Shown piece after piece: positions 42,072-50,965 of a DNA stretch of 64,000 nt; the stretch's first letter is position 1, and each line of letters opens with the position of its first letter. Below the pieces are notes generated by a model. It ran no database searches. It worked only from the letters and a program-made list of their open reading frames with translations, and was not told the origin of the DNA. The position numbers were made by a program, and so were the translations under genes. This stretch comes from VRUE01 sp963698085 (GTDB lineage Bacteria > Actinomycetota > Thermoleophilia > Solirubrobacterales > 70-9), in assembly GCA_963698085.1 (NCBI GenBank), contig OY969122.1, positions 186,001 to 250,000 on the forward strand. Reading direction: 5' to 3'.

Positions 42072-44066
42072 CTAGTCAGCAGGGACGGCATCCGGCTCCG
42101 GCTCCACGGCAGATTCTGGGGGGGCCGTCAGCAAGACTTGACATGGCGCCTTCATCAGCACGTACTCGGTCGCCGCACCGATCTCAGCCGGCTTGGCCGC
42201 GCCGATTCCGCCTAGCATCGCCCCACCCCGAATCTTCGTCGGCGGCTCGCCGCCGATCACGATCGCCTCGGCACCGCTGCGTCTCGCCGCATCGACGATC
42301 CCAGCGCCAACCTTGCGGGCGCGGATCGTCTCGGTACTGATCGCCACGTCCTCGTACTCCTCCGCCACTTCGCGGGCCCGCTCGAGTGCCCGCCGCGCCT
42401 CCTCCTCGCGCTCCGGGGGCAACTCGGTCTCGAGCGAGGTCGCCAGCGGTACCTCGACCACATAGACGAGCGACAGGCGCGCTTTTTCCTCCTCCCCGTC
42501 AGCGTTCTCACTTTCTGCCGCGGCAAGGCGGCCGGCGGTGGCGACGATGTCGTCGTCGAGCTCGGTGCCGAAGACCGGCACGAGCAGGCTGCGATAGGAG
42601 ATCTCGGGTACCTGCTTGGTCAGGGCCCGCTCGGTGACCGAGACTCGGCGGGTCAGCGTCGTCCCCTCGAAGACCTTGCGGTAGACGACGTAGAAGAGCA
42701 GGCCGAAGACCATCCAGCCGCCACCAACCCAGCGGGCCGTGTCGTGCAGGACGAGCACACTGAGGAAAGCGAGCACGCTGAGCAGCGCGGCGAAGAGCGT
42801 CGGCAGGGGAATCTGGGCGTTGCGCCAGGAGAAGCTCCAGGGCACGCGGAAGGGGCGCCGGCGCTCGGGCTCGGTAACCCGCAGCTTGAGGATCGAGAGG
42901 TGGGCGATCGTAATCGCCAGCATCGCCCCGAACGCGTAGAACCCGGCCAGGAGCTTGACGTCGGTCGGCAGCACCAGGCCGATGGCGATCAAGCCGGAGA
43001 GGACGATCGCCACCTGCGGCGTCGCGTAGCGACTGTTGAGCTTGCCCAGCCAGCTTGGGATCTGACGGTTGATCGCCAGCGTGTAGATGTGGCGGGAGAC
43101 GCCCAGCATCGCCGTCGTCGTCGCCCAGAACAGGACGGGAGCCGCGACCAGAGCGACGATCCACCGCATCGCGTCCGCTAGCCAAGCCGGGTCATAGGCG
43201 GAGACGACACCGAGCACCGGCGCCTCGACGAACTCGCCGCCAAGCGCGGTTTCCGGGCCCTGGGGACCGGCGATGACCGGAACCGCCATCAGCGCAATCG
43301 CCGCCATCCCGGCGTAGACGAGTGGCACGGCGACGGCACCCAACGAGACGATCCGCTTCAGGTCACGCGGGTGCACGTCGATGTCGGGGGCGAGGTCGGA
43401 GGCGGCCTCGATCCCGGCGTAGGCGAGCATCGCGATCACCGAGGCATAGACGATGTCCTTGACGCTGGGCTCGGTGAAGAGGTGGATCTGGTCGGTGAGC
43501 CGCTCGGGGTGCATGACGGCGAGGACGCCGACGACGATCACCGCGACCTGAAGCGCGATGTCGGCAAGGGCGAGGACGCTGAGCGTGCGCTCGCGTCCGC
43601 GCCCGGTCACGTTGAGGATGCTGAGCCCGCAGGCGGCGACGATGACGGCGACGGCGACGGCGATCTCGCGCCATCCCGTGGAGAGGTCCGAAGCCACGGG
43701 GTCGAGGTAGTGGGGCACCGAGAGAGCCGCCAGCGCGGCGACGATCAGATAGTCGATCAGGATCGCCCAGCCGGCGATGAAGGCGATCAGCTCGTTGAAG
43801 GCGTGGCGAGCGAAGCTGGAGGAGCCGCCGCGTTCGCGGATCATCGCGCCGCCCTCGACGTAGCTGAGCGTGGTCAGCACGAACATCAGGCCCGCGGCGA
43901 GGAAGATCAGCGGCGTCAGGCCGAGGCCGCGGTCGGCGACGACGCCGAGGGCGAAGTAGATCGAGAAGCCGACGGCCGAGTAGACGGCGACGAAGAGGCC
44001 GGGGACGCCGACGCCCCGCCGCAGCAGCGGCTCCAGGCGCGAACGCGGTTGCCCGTCCTTGCTCAC
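42072..44066 (-). CDS. APC-family permease with C-terminal UspA-like domain (KimA-like), copy 1
   Basis: The protein has 664 residues. Residues about 20-450 form roughly 12 membrane helices of an amino acid/cation (APC) transporter (SAVGFSIYFALG, SSSFARHAFNELIAFIAGWA, IASVIAMLAYAGIEAASDLA-like). The last 190 residues form a soluble UspA-like domain (YRSLLVPVFGTELDDDIVAT, then RSGAEAIVIGG). APC transporters with a USP tail include the K+ importer KimA; amino acids are the alternative cargo. GTG 44066 overlaps the stop of the 58-aa membrane gene. Two RCK genes follow, favouring a potassium role. Confidence 0.87.
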   Translation of the reverse strand: MSKDGQPRSRLEPLLRRGVGVPGLFVAVYSAVGFSIYFALGVVADRGLGLTPLIFLAAGLMFVLTTLSYVEGGAMIRERGGSSSFARHAFNELIAFIAGWAILIDYLIVAALAALSVPHYLDPVASDLSTGWREIAVAVAVIVAACGLSILNVTGRGRERTLSVLALADIALQVAVIVVGVLAVMHPERLTDQIHLFTEPSVKDIVYASVIAMLAYAGIEAASDLAPDIDVHPRDLKRIVSLGAVAVPLVYAGMAAIALMAVPVIAGPQGPETALGGEFVEAPVLGVVSAYDPAWLADAMRWIVALVAAPVLFWATTTAMLGVSRHIYTLAINRQIPSWLGKLNSRYATPQVAIVLSGLIAIGLVLPTDVKLLAGFYAFGAMLAITIAHLSILKLRVTEPERRRPFRVPWSFSWRNAQIPLPTLFAALLSVLAFLSVLVLHDTARWVGGGWMVFGLLFYVVYRKVFEGTTLTRRVSVTERALTKQVPEISYRSLLVPVFGTELDDDIVATAGRLAAAESENADGEEEKARLSLVYVVEVPLATSLETELPPEREEEARRALERAREVAEEYEDVAISTETIRARKVGAGIVDAARRSGAEAIVIGGEPPTKIRGGAMLGGIGAAKPAEIGAATEYVLMKAPCQVLLTAPPESAVEPEPDAVPAD

Positions 44067-44239
44067 CGGCCCATCCGCGCCGCGAGCCAGAGCCGGCCGG
44101 CGCCGACGGCCAGGAAGGCGATCCCGATCAGGAACCCAACCGAGGCGGGGCCGCCGCCCGCAGCGAGGGTAGTGACGAGGAGCACGCCGCCGAGGGCGAG
44201 GAAGACAACCGAGAGGAGCCTGATCGAACGCTGATACAC
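44063..44239 (-). CDS. 58-residue two-helix membrane protein between the APC permeases
   Basis: Minus-strand frame from GTG 44239: VYQRSIRLLSVVFLALGGVL, then a Gly/Ala turn (AAGGGPASV), a second hydrophobic segment (GFLIGIAFLAVGAGRLWLAA) and RMGR. The stop overlaps the start of the APC-UspA gene (GTGA). The -10-like TAGAAT ends 7 bases before the start, consistent with a leaderless mRNA. Its size keeps it below common gene-calling cut-offs. The coupling suggests an accessory subunit of the transporter (inference). Confidence 0.65.
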   Translation of the reverse strand: MYQRSIRLLSVVFLALGGVLLVTTLAAGGGPASVGFLIGIAFLAVGAGRLWLAARMGR

Positions 44240-44246
44240 GCAGGCG

Positions 44247-44252
44247 ATTCTA
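44247..44252 (-). promoter_or_regulatory. -10 box TAGAAT before the 58-aa membrane gene
   Basis: TAGAAT on the minus strand, 7 bases before GTG 44239, with no Shine-Dalgarno site. It is placed like the other leaderless candidates in the window. Confidence 0.45.
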
Positions 44253-44261
44253 GGCCGGAGC

Positions 44262-46160
44262 CTAGGCGAGCGACGGAGCCACCTCGGCTCCGTCGCGGGC
44301 GCCTCTCTCGGAGACGACGATGACCCGACAGGGCCGTTCGCCGAGCACCGTCTGCAGGGTCTTGTCGTAGATCGGCTTGCTGTCGCGGTAGCGCAGCCAG
44401 ACGACGACTGCCGCGGCGTTGATCAGCTTTGCCTCACCGGAGATCGAGTAGCCCGCTTGACCTGGGCGTACGCGCTCGACGTGACCGGTCACCCGCTGCC
44501 CGCCGATCAGCTTCGCCTGCTCGATCTTGCTCTGCGCCTCGCCTTCCCGCTCGCGCATCTCGGCGTCGAGCGGCAAGTCGGTGGGCACCGTCAGCAACGC
44601 GTGGATGTGGATGCCGCGACGGCGTTTGGAGGCGAGCTTGACCGCCGTGGCCACCATCTCCTCGGAGAACGGCTCGTCGTCCTCGAAGGCGACCATGACG
44701 CTGCGGTACTCGATCTCCTCGACGCCGAGCGGCTCGGGGGTGACGACTTTGACGGTCTCGGTCAGCGGCAGCTTCTGGTTGCGCCGGTAGAGGACGTAAA
44801 CGGCGATGCCAAACACCATCCAGCCGAGGCCGACGGCGAGGGTGCGCGGGTTGAGCGCCATCACGACGATCCAGGCGGCAAAGGTGCCGAGCCCGCCCAG
44901 CACTGCGCTCAGGGGAACCTCGACCCCGAAGGCACGGAAGTTGAATGGGGGTTTCCACGTGCGTTCCTCAGTTGAGTTGCGGCGCCGCAGCTGGATCACG
45001 GAAACGTGGGCGATGGTGAAGGAGAGCATCGCGCCGAACGAGTACAGCGTCGCGAGGAAATCGGTCTGCCCCGGGACGAGCGTGATCATCGCGATGCCGG
45101 CAAAGACGAGAATCGCGATGTAGGGGGTGCGGTAGCGGGGATGGACCTGGCGCAGGCCCTCGGGCAGCTGGCGGTGCTGGCCCATCGAGTAGGTAAGGCG
45201 GGAGACGCCGATCAATCCAGCGTTGGTCGCGATCAGCAGGATCACCGCGGCGAGGATGCCGACGTAGTAGCGCATGACTTCGGTCATACCGGAGCCGAGG
45301 CCGAGGTTCTCGACGATGCCGAGGATCGGGTCGTTGGCGAACTCGGAGCCAAGCGCGGTCACGTAGTTGCCGGCCGCGTCCTGGGTGACCGGCATCGCCG
45401 AGAGCGCCACGACCGGGATCAGCAGGTAGAGGCCGAGGACAGCGGCGACCGTGAAGCCGACGCTGCGCGGAATCGTACGGGCCGCGTCCTTGGCCTCCTC
45501 GGCCATGTTGGAGATCGTCTCGATCCCGGTGTAGGCAATCATCCCGACCGCGATGCCGAGCGCGAAGTCGCTCCAGGTAGGGGCGATGCCGAAATGGATG
45601 TTGTCGACGAGGATCTCGGGGCTGAGCACGAGGACGACGCCGATCCCGACCAGGACGACCTGCGTCGCAAGGTCCGCCACGGCGAGGACCAGATTGAGCT
45701 TGGCGGACTCCTGCGAGCCACGGATGTTGAGCAGCGCCAACGCGGCGATCAGCACCGCGCCGGCGATGATGTCGCCGGGGCCATGACCGAGCGGCTCCCA
45801 GAAGACGGCCAGGTAATGCGGCACGAAATAGGCCGAAATCGCGACCGTGATCGTGTAGTTGAGCATCTGCCCCCAGGCGGCGACGAAGCTGACCAGCTCG
45901 TTGAAAGCGTGGCGGGCGAAGCTGGATGAGCCCCCCGCCTCCGGATACATCACGGTTGCCTCGGCGTAGGTCGCCGCGGTTGCGGCGAAGATCAGGCCGG
46001 AGATGACGAAGGCAACCGGGGTGAGGCCGAGGGCGAAGGCCGCGGTGACGCCGAGTGCGTAGTAGATCGAGGAGCCGACGTTGCCGTAGGCGGCCGAGAA
46101 CAGCGCGCCGACGCCGTGCACGCGACTCAGCGATTCGTCTCTGGGAATCCGCTGGGCCAT
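44262..46160 (-). CDS. APC-family permease with C-terminal UspA-like domain (KimA-like), copy 2
   Basis: The protein has 632 residues and is a clear paralogue of the protein at 42072: SAAYGNVGSSIYYALGVTAA, SSSFARHAFNELVSFVAAWG and IGMIAYTGIETISNMAEEAK are the counterparts. The membrane part ends near residue 470, and the UspA-like tail begins YRSVMVAFEDDEPFSEEMV and ends RPCRVIVVSERG. ATG 46160. Two tandem copies with different tails suggest division of labour, such as different regulation or cation affinity. No ATP-binding GxxG(9x)G(S/T) of strict UspA type can be seen clearly in this copy. Confidence 0.87.
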   Translation of the reverse strand: MAQRIPRDESLSRVHGVGALFSAAYGNVGSSIYYALGVTAAFALGLTPVAFVISGLIFAATAATYAEATVMYPEAGGSSSFARHAFNELVSFVAAWGQMLNYTITVAISAYFVPHYLAVFWEPLGHGPGDIIAGAVLIAALALLNIRGSQESAKLNLVLAVADLATQVVLVGIGVVLVLSPEILVDNIHFGIAPTWSDFALGIAVGMIAYTGIETISNMAEEAKDAARTIPRSVGFTVAAVLGLYLLIPVVALSAMPVTQDAAGNYVTALGSEFANDPILGIVENLGLGSGMTEVMRYYVGILAAVILLIATNAGLIGVSRLTYSMGQHRQLPEGLRQVHPRYRTPYIAILVFAGIAMITLVPGQTDFLATLYSFGAMLSFTIAHVSVIQLRRRNSTEERTWKPPFNFRAFGVEVPLSAVLGGLGTFAAWIVVMALNPRTLAVGLGWMVFGIAVYVLYRRNQKLPLTETVKVVTPEPLGVEEIEYRSVMVAFEDDEPFSEEMVATAVKLASKRRRGIHIHALLTVPTDLPLDAEMREREGEAQSKIEQAKLIGGQRVTGHVERVRPGQAGYSISGEAKLINAAAVVVWLRYRDSKPIYDKTLQTVLGERPCRVIVVSERGARDGAEVAPSLA

Positions 46161-46184
46161 TGATCAGGTGGAGGGAGGGGTCAC

Positions 46185-47273
46185 TCAGGCCGAATATACG
46201 GACGCCGCCGGTGCCCGCTGCACGTGGCCACGCGTCAACGCGCCGGGCGTGGCGCAACCGCAGAGGGCGAGCGTCAGCGCAAGCTCCTCACGCAGCAGCT
46301 CTAGCACCCGGCGGGCACCGGCCTCGCCGCCGGCGGCAAGCCCCCAGAGGGCTGGGCGGCCCACCAGCACGGCGTCCGCGCCGAGCGCCAGCGCGATCGC
46401 GATGTCGACCCCACGTCGGATGCCGCCGTCGACGAGCACGGTGCCCCGGCCTTCGACTGTGTCGACCACTTCCGGCAACGCCTCGGCGGTGGCCAGACAG
46501 CGATCGAGCTGGCGACCGCCGTGATTGGAGATGACGATCCCGGCAGCGCCGTGCTCGATCGCAAGCGCCGCGTCTTCGGCGGTCAGCACTCCCTTGACCA
46601 GCACCGGCACTCGGCAGTCGGAGGCAAGGTCCTCCAGGTAGGACCAAGTCAAGGCGGGCTCCATCAACTCGAAGGTCTCCTCGATCGTTATCGCCCTATC
46701 CGAGCCGAGCGCCGCTTCGACGTTCGGCACGCCGAGCTCCGCCGGAATCTTGAACCCGGTCCGCCGGTCGCGCTCGCGGTTGCCGCCGCGAGGAGCGTCG
46801 ACGGTAACCACGATCGCCTCGTAACCACACTCACACGCCTCATCGATCAGCGCCCGAGTGACCCCCTCGTCCTGGAAGCAGTAGAGCTGGAACCAACGCC
46901 GGCCCCCTGGCGCGGCTTCAGCAACCGGCCGCGGCCGCATCGTGGCCAGCGTAGAGAGACACATCACCGTGCCAGCCGCATCAGCCGCCCGAGCCATCGC
47001 CGCCTCCCCCTCCGGATCGACCAGCCCCTGGTAAGCGACCGGCGCGACCAGCACCGGCATAGAGATTTCCTCGCCCAGCACCTCAACCCCGGTCTGCCAC
47101 TCACGCAACCCAGCAAGGGTCCGAGGCCGCAAGCGCCAGTGCCCCCAAGCCGAAACGTTCTCCTTCAGCGTCAGCTCATCTCCGGCCCCACCGAAGAAAT
47201 AGCCGGCGACACCGGCGTCCAGCTTCTCCGCAGCGACGCGCTCGAAGTCCGCGACGTTGACCAGGTCGTCCAT
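46185..47273 (-). CDS. FMN-dependent alpha-hydroxy-acid oxidase/dehydrogenase
   Basis: This 362-residue TIM-barrel flavoprotein oxidises L-2-hydroxy acids (lactate, glycolate, mandelate). The signature SNHGGRQLD contains the catalytic His and Arg. VLVKGVL has the FMN Lys, LVDGGIRRGVDIAIALALGA and VGRPALWGLA bind the phosphate, and FQLYCFQDEG is typical of the family. The loop (residues about 165-200) is short, as in soluble oxidases. The exact substrate is uncertain. It stands alone on the minus strand between the permease and the secreted protein. Confidence 0.92.
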   Translation of the reverse strand: MDDLVNVADFERVAAEKLDAGVAGYFFGGAGDELTLKENVSAWGHWRLRPRTLAGLREWQTGVEVLGEEISMPVLVAPVAYQGLVDPEGEAAMARAADAAGTVMCLSTLATMRPRPVAEAAPGGRRWFQLYCFQDEGVTRALIDEACECGYEAIVVTVDAPRGGNRERDRRTGFKIPAELGVPNVEAALGSDRAITIEETFELMEPALTWSYLEDLASDCRVPVLVKGVLTAEDAALAIEHGAAGIVISNHGGRQLDRCLATAEALPEVVDTVEGRGTVLVDGGIRRGVDIAIALALGADAVLVGRPALWGLAAGGEAGARRVLELLREELALTLALCGCATPGALTRGHVQRAPAASVYSA

Positions 47274-47355
47274 CGACGCGACCCTAGTCGAGGCAGCGAC
47301 GGGGGGCTCGCCCCTTACTGCGCGCCGATCGTCGACCGTTTGGTTGTCGGCATGG

Positions 47356-48639
47356 CTATCGCTGCTTCACCGAATTCGGAATGTTGAAGCGGGCGACAGC
47401 CGGAAAGGGATCGACATTGCCGGAGGCATCAACCGCGGTCACCCGGAGCACATGCCTTCCGGGGACCAGGTTCCAGTACTGCCTCGGCGAGGCGCAAGGG
47501 ACATAGGAGCGTTTGTCGAGCTTGCAACGGAAGGTTGAGCCGCTCTCGCTGGACCGGAAGAAGAACGTCGCTCGCCGTTTCGCCGGCTTCAGGGTCCGTT
47601 TCGCGATCGCCGTGTCCGGCGGAGCCAAATCGGGCGGGGGCGATGCACTCGGCCGCGGAGGATCGCCTTTGGGCTGGACGGGCAATTCCATGAAGACGTT
47701 GATGGAGAAGCTCTGAAAATTCGGCTGGCCCGATTCCGTGTCGAGCTCGCCGTCGACGGCGATCCTGTAGACCACCCCGGCGACAGCTTCCAGGGTGACT
47801 GCACAGGAAGCGAAGTCGTGCGTGCCAAGGGATGTCAGCGCGCCGACCGAGCTGCCCGTGTAGGCCTCGACAAGCAGAGGTTTGCCGGCGCAGGTGGAGA
47901 TCGACGCAGAGCCAGTCCCCGGCGCCGTCCACGAGTACCAGACCGAGGCGCCACCCGGGTCGCCGGCGTGTTCGGGCTCGCCTTCCTCTTTGCTCGCGTT
48001 CCAGTTATAGCCCGGGACGTTGGCCCAGTAGAGAGCGGATTTCGCACCCGGTTCTTCTTCAATCGAGCCGATCAACTGCGTCGCGTCAGCGAAGTCGTCG
48101 TTGGCAGGCACCGGCGTCGACGCGATCTGCAGGCCAAAGGTGCCTTCTCCCGACGGTGGTTCGGAAGGGGGAACGTAGAACGAATCGCCGTCGACGGCGA
48201 TCGCATAGGTCGTGCCGGCGTTCGCCTCGAAGGTCACCTGCCGCCCCCAGTCCCCGTTGCCGCAACCGGGTCCTCCAGCGGTCTCATAGCCGCCAGCAAC
48301 CTGGGTCAATGCATCGACAGCGGCGCCCGTGTAGACCGACAGCACGGTCGTGAAGTCGCTACCGCAATTCCCGACCGTCACGAACCCGGTGCTCGTCGCT
48401 TCCCACTCGAACCAAACCGAATGCCCTTTCGATCCAAACCCACCGTGAAAGGGCTCCCCTTCCTCTTTCGTCGCTTCGACGTTCGACCGCGTAACTTCGA
48501 CCGGCAGGGCGTCGCTCAACGCCTCCCGGTCCGCAAAGTCATCGTTCGCGGGAGGCGCCGCAAAGGCCACCGATGCTGACAGCAGCAGCCCAGCTATCGC
48601 GAAGCTAAGCACGCCACCGACCGCTCGCCGACGGCCCAC
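47356..48639 (-). CDS. Secreted protein with two PANDDFAD repeats and a C-terminal Ig-like domain
   Basis: The protein has 427 residues from GTG 48639 (VGRRRAVGGVLSFAIAGLLL is the signal peptide, cleaved after FAAPPA). Two repeats of about 140 residues each start with PxNDDFADA and contain ATKEEGEP(F/E)H(G/A)G and SVWF/YxWxA, a pre-peptidase-C-like beta-sandwich unit found in large bacterial surface proteins. Pro-rich sequence links to a C-terminal Ig-like module (FFFRSSESGSTFRCKLDKRS, HVLRVTAVDASGNVD) with a Cys pair. The frame is open to 48753 but that stretch runs through an inverted repeat. It probably binds extracellular material; no catalytic site. Confidence 0.82.
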   Translation of the reverse strand: MGRRRAVGGVLSFAIAGLLLSASVAFAAPPANDDFADREALSDALPVEVTRSNVEATKEEGEPFHGGFGSKGHSVWFEWEATSTGFVTVGNCGSDFTTVLSVYTGAAVDALTQVAGGYETAGGPGCGNGDWGRQVTFEANAGTTYAIAVDGDSFYVPPSEPPSGEGTFGLQIASTPVPANDDFADATQLIGSIEEEPGAKSALYWANVPGYNWNASKEEGEPEHAGDPGGASVWYSWTAPGTGSASISTCAGKPLLVEAYTGSSVGALTSLGTHDFASCAVTLEAVAGVVYRIAVDGELDTESGQPNFQSFSINVFMELPVQPKGDPPRPSASPPPDLAPPDTAIAKRTLKPAKRRATFFFRSSESGSTFRCKLDKRSYVPCASPRQYWNLVPGRHVLRVTAVDASGNVDPFPAVARFNIPNSVKQR

Positions 48640-48654
48640 CTCAAGCGCCCGTGA

Positions 48655-48778
48655 GGGAGGGGCAGGGTGCCCTCCCGACGCAGCGGCGTCCTGTTTTTCG
48701 CCCCGCCTGCTCACGCGGCCAGCCTCGACCGCTTCTGGCGAAAAACCCAGCAAGGCGGGAGGGTACCCTGCCCCTCCC
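48655..48778. repeat. Nested inverted repeat between hppA and the secreted-protein gene
   Basis: Outer 22-bp arms (48655-48676 and 48757-48778, GGGAGGGGCAGGGT... ) match at 21 of 22 positions. Inner 10-bp arms GTTTTTCGCC (48693-48702) and GGCGAAAAAC (48737-48746) are perfect. The structure lies downstream of hppA and upstream of the secreted-protein gene, so it may terminate hppA transcription or form a leader. Confidence 0.65.
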
Positions 48779-48792
48779 CCTCGCCGAGCTTT

Positions 48793-50880
48793 CTAGAAGT
48801 GGACAATTGGGATTATCAGGATGGCGACGATGTTCGCCACCTTGATCATCGGGTTGATCGCCGGCCCGGCCGTGTCCTTATAGGGATCGCCGACGGTGTC
48901 TCCGGTGACCGATGCGGCGTGGGCCTCGGAGCCTTTGCCGCCGTGGGCGCCGTCCTCGATCAGCTTCTTGGCGTTGTCCCAGGCGCCGCCGCCGGCGGTC
49001 ATCGAGATCGCGGCGAAGAGGCCGACGACGATGACGCCGATCAGGAGGCCGCCGAGCGCGTTGACGCTGAGCAAGCCGACGACGATCGGAACCGCAATCG
49101 GGATCAAGGCGGGCAGAATCATCTCTTTCTGCGCCGCCAGGGTGACGATGCTGACCGTTTTCCCGTAGTCGGGTTTTTCGGTGCCCTCCATGATCCCCGG
49201 GTGCTCGCGGAACTGCTCGCGCACCTGTTCGACAACCTGACCGCCGGCACGGCCGACCGCCTCGATCGCAAACGCGGCGAAGAGGTAGACCATCATGCCG
49301 CCGATGATCAACCCGATCAGCACGTCAGGGCTGCTCAGGTTGAAGAGGGCATTGAGGTCGAACCCGGTTGGCGCCTCCTCCGCCAATTCGCTCTTGAAGG
49401 CTGCGAACAGGACCAGTGCAGCCAGCGCGGCGGAGCCAATTGCGTAACCCTTGGTGACCGCCTTGGTGGTATTGCCGACCGCGTCGAGCGGATCGGTCAC
49501 GGCGCGCACCTCCTCGGGCAGATCGGCCATCTCGGCGATACCACCGGCGTTGTCGGTGATCGGTCCGAAGGCGTCGAGGGCAACGATCAGGCCGCAGAGC
49601 GAGAGCTGTGCCATCACGGCAATGCCGATGCCATAGATGCCCGCCAGGTCGTTGGCTGCAAGGATCGCCAGGGCGATTACCAGCGCCGGGGCTGCGGTCG
49701 ACTGGAAGCCCTGGGCCAGGCCCTGGATGATGTTGGTCGCGTGGCCCGTCTCCGACGCCTTGGCGATCGACTTGACCGGGTAGAAGCGGGTCGCGGTATA
49801 AAATTCGGTGATGACAAAAAGTAGCGCCGTCACGGCGACGCCGATCACTGCGCAGAGCCAGAGGTCGGTGACAGTCACCGCATCGGCGGCGGTGCTGAGA
49901 CCGAGACGTACTGGATCGCTCATCATCCAGTCGGTGATCGGGTAGAAGGCCGCGATCGAGAGGATCCCAGCGGCGATCACACCGGTGTAGAGAGCTCCCT
50001 CGACCCGATCGGTTTTGGTCCGCACTAAGAGGGCACCGATGATCGAGGCAATGATCGCGACACCGCCGATCACCAATGGGTAGAGCGCGACCTCGCGGAT
50101 GAATTCGCCGCCAGCGCCGGTGAAGGTGAGGACGCCGAGCAGCATTACCGCAACCGTGGTGACCGCGTAGGTCTCGAAAAAATCCGCAGCCATGCCAGCG
50201 CAGTCGCCGACGTTGTCGCCGACGTTGTCGGCGATCACTGCCGGGTTGCGGGGGTCGTCCTCGGGGATCCCCGCCTCGACCTTGCCGACCAGATCGGCGC
50301 CGACATCGGCGGCCTTGGTGAAGATGCCGCCGCCCAGCCGGGCGAAGACCGAGATCAGCGAGCCACCGAAGCCGAGACCGACGAGGGCATCGACCGCGTG
50401 CTTGTCGCTGCTGCCGGTGAGGACGAGGATGCCGAAGTAGCCGGCGACCCCGAGCAGCGCCAAACCGACGACGAGCAGACCGGTCACCGAGCCGCCCTTG
50501 AAAGCGACGTCTAGCGCCGGGGGAACGCCACCACGCGCCGCCTCAGCCACGCGGGCGTTGGCGCGCACCGAGAGGTTCATGCCGATGAACCCGGTCGCGC
50601 CCGAGAGGACGCCGCCGATGACGAAGCCGATCGCAGTTTGGTAGTCCTGCAGGAGCCAGAGCACGACGGCGATCGGCACCGCAACCGCGGCGATGATCGT
50701 GTACTGGCGGTTGAGGTAGGCCTGGGCGCCTTCCTGCACCGCGCCTGAGATTTCCTGCATGCGCTCGTTGCCCGGCGACTTCGCGAGCAGGCGCTGCGTG
50801 ATGATCAATCCGTAGAGAACTGCCGCCCCGGCGCAGACGAGCGCGACGACGACTCCGTAATCGGTCAAGAAGCTGGTCAA
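48793..50880 (-). CDS. hppA: Membrane-bound proton-translocating pyrophosphatase, K+-independent type
   Basis: This 695-residue protein with about 16 membrane helices couples PPi hydrolysis to cation export. Active-site motifs: FTKAADVGADLVGKVE, EDDPRNPAVIADNVGDNVGD, ITDNAGGIAEM, and DNAKKLIEDG near the C-terminus. The segment GNTTKAVTKGYAIGSA has Lys at the position that is Ala in K+-dependent enzymes, pointing to the K+-independent H+-pump class (known subfamily rule). The start is TTG 50880, supported by GGAGG 8 bases upstream. Confidence 0.95.
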   Translation of the reverse strand: MTSFLTDYGVVVALVCAGAAVLYGLIITQRLLAKSPGNERMQEISGAVQEGAQAYLNRQYTIIAAVAVPIAVVLWLLQDYQTAIGFVIGGVLSGATGFIGMNLSVRANARVAEAARGGVPPALDVAFKGGSVTGLLVVGLALLGVAGYFGILVLTGSSDKHAVDALVGLGFGGSLISVFARLGGGIFTKAADVGADLVGKVEAGIPEDDPRNPAVIADNVGDNVGDCAGMAADFFETYAVTTVAVMLLGVLTFTGAGGEFIREVALYPLVIGGVAIIASIIGALLVRTKTDRVEGALYTGVIAAGILSIAAFYPITDWMMSDPVRLGLSTAADAVTVTDLWLCAVIGVAVTALLFVITEFYTATRFYPVKSIAKASETGHATNIIQGLAQGFQSTAAPALVIALAILAANDLAGIYGIGIAVMAQLSLCGLIVALDAFGPITDNAGGIAEMADLPEEVRAVTDPLDAVGNTTKAVTKGYAIGSAALAALVLFAAFKSELAEEAPTGFDLNALFNLSSPDVLIGLIIGGMMVYLFAAFAIEAVGRAGGQVVEQVREQFREHPGIMEGTEKPDYGKTVSIVTLAAQKEMILPALIPIAVPIVVGLLSVNALGGLLIGVIVVGLFAAISMTAGGGAWDNAKKLIEDGAHGGKGSEAHAASVTGDTVGDPYKDTAGPAINPMIKVANIVAILIIPIVHF

Positions 50881-50965
50881 GTTGGGTTCCTCCGGCTGGT
50901 TTTAGCGGCGCGGGAGTCTATATGCGGCCGCGGCGGGTGCGTCTCGCGACCCCGCGCAAACGCCT

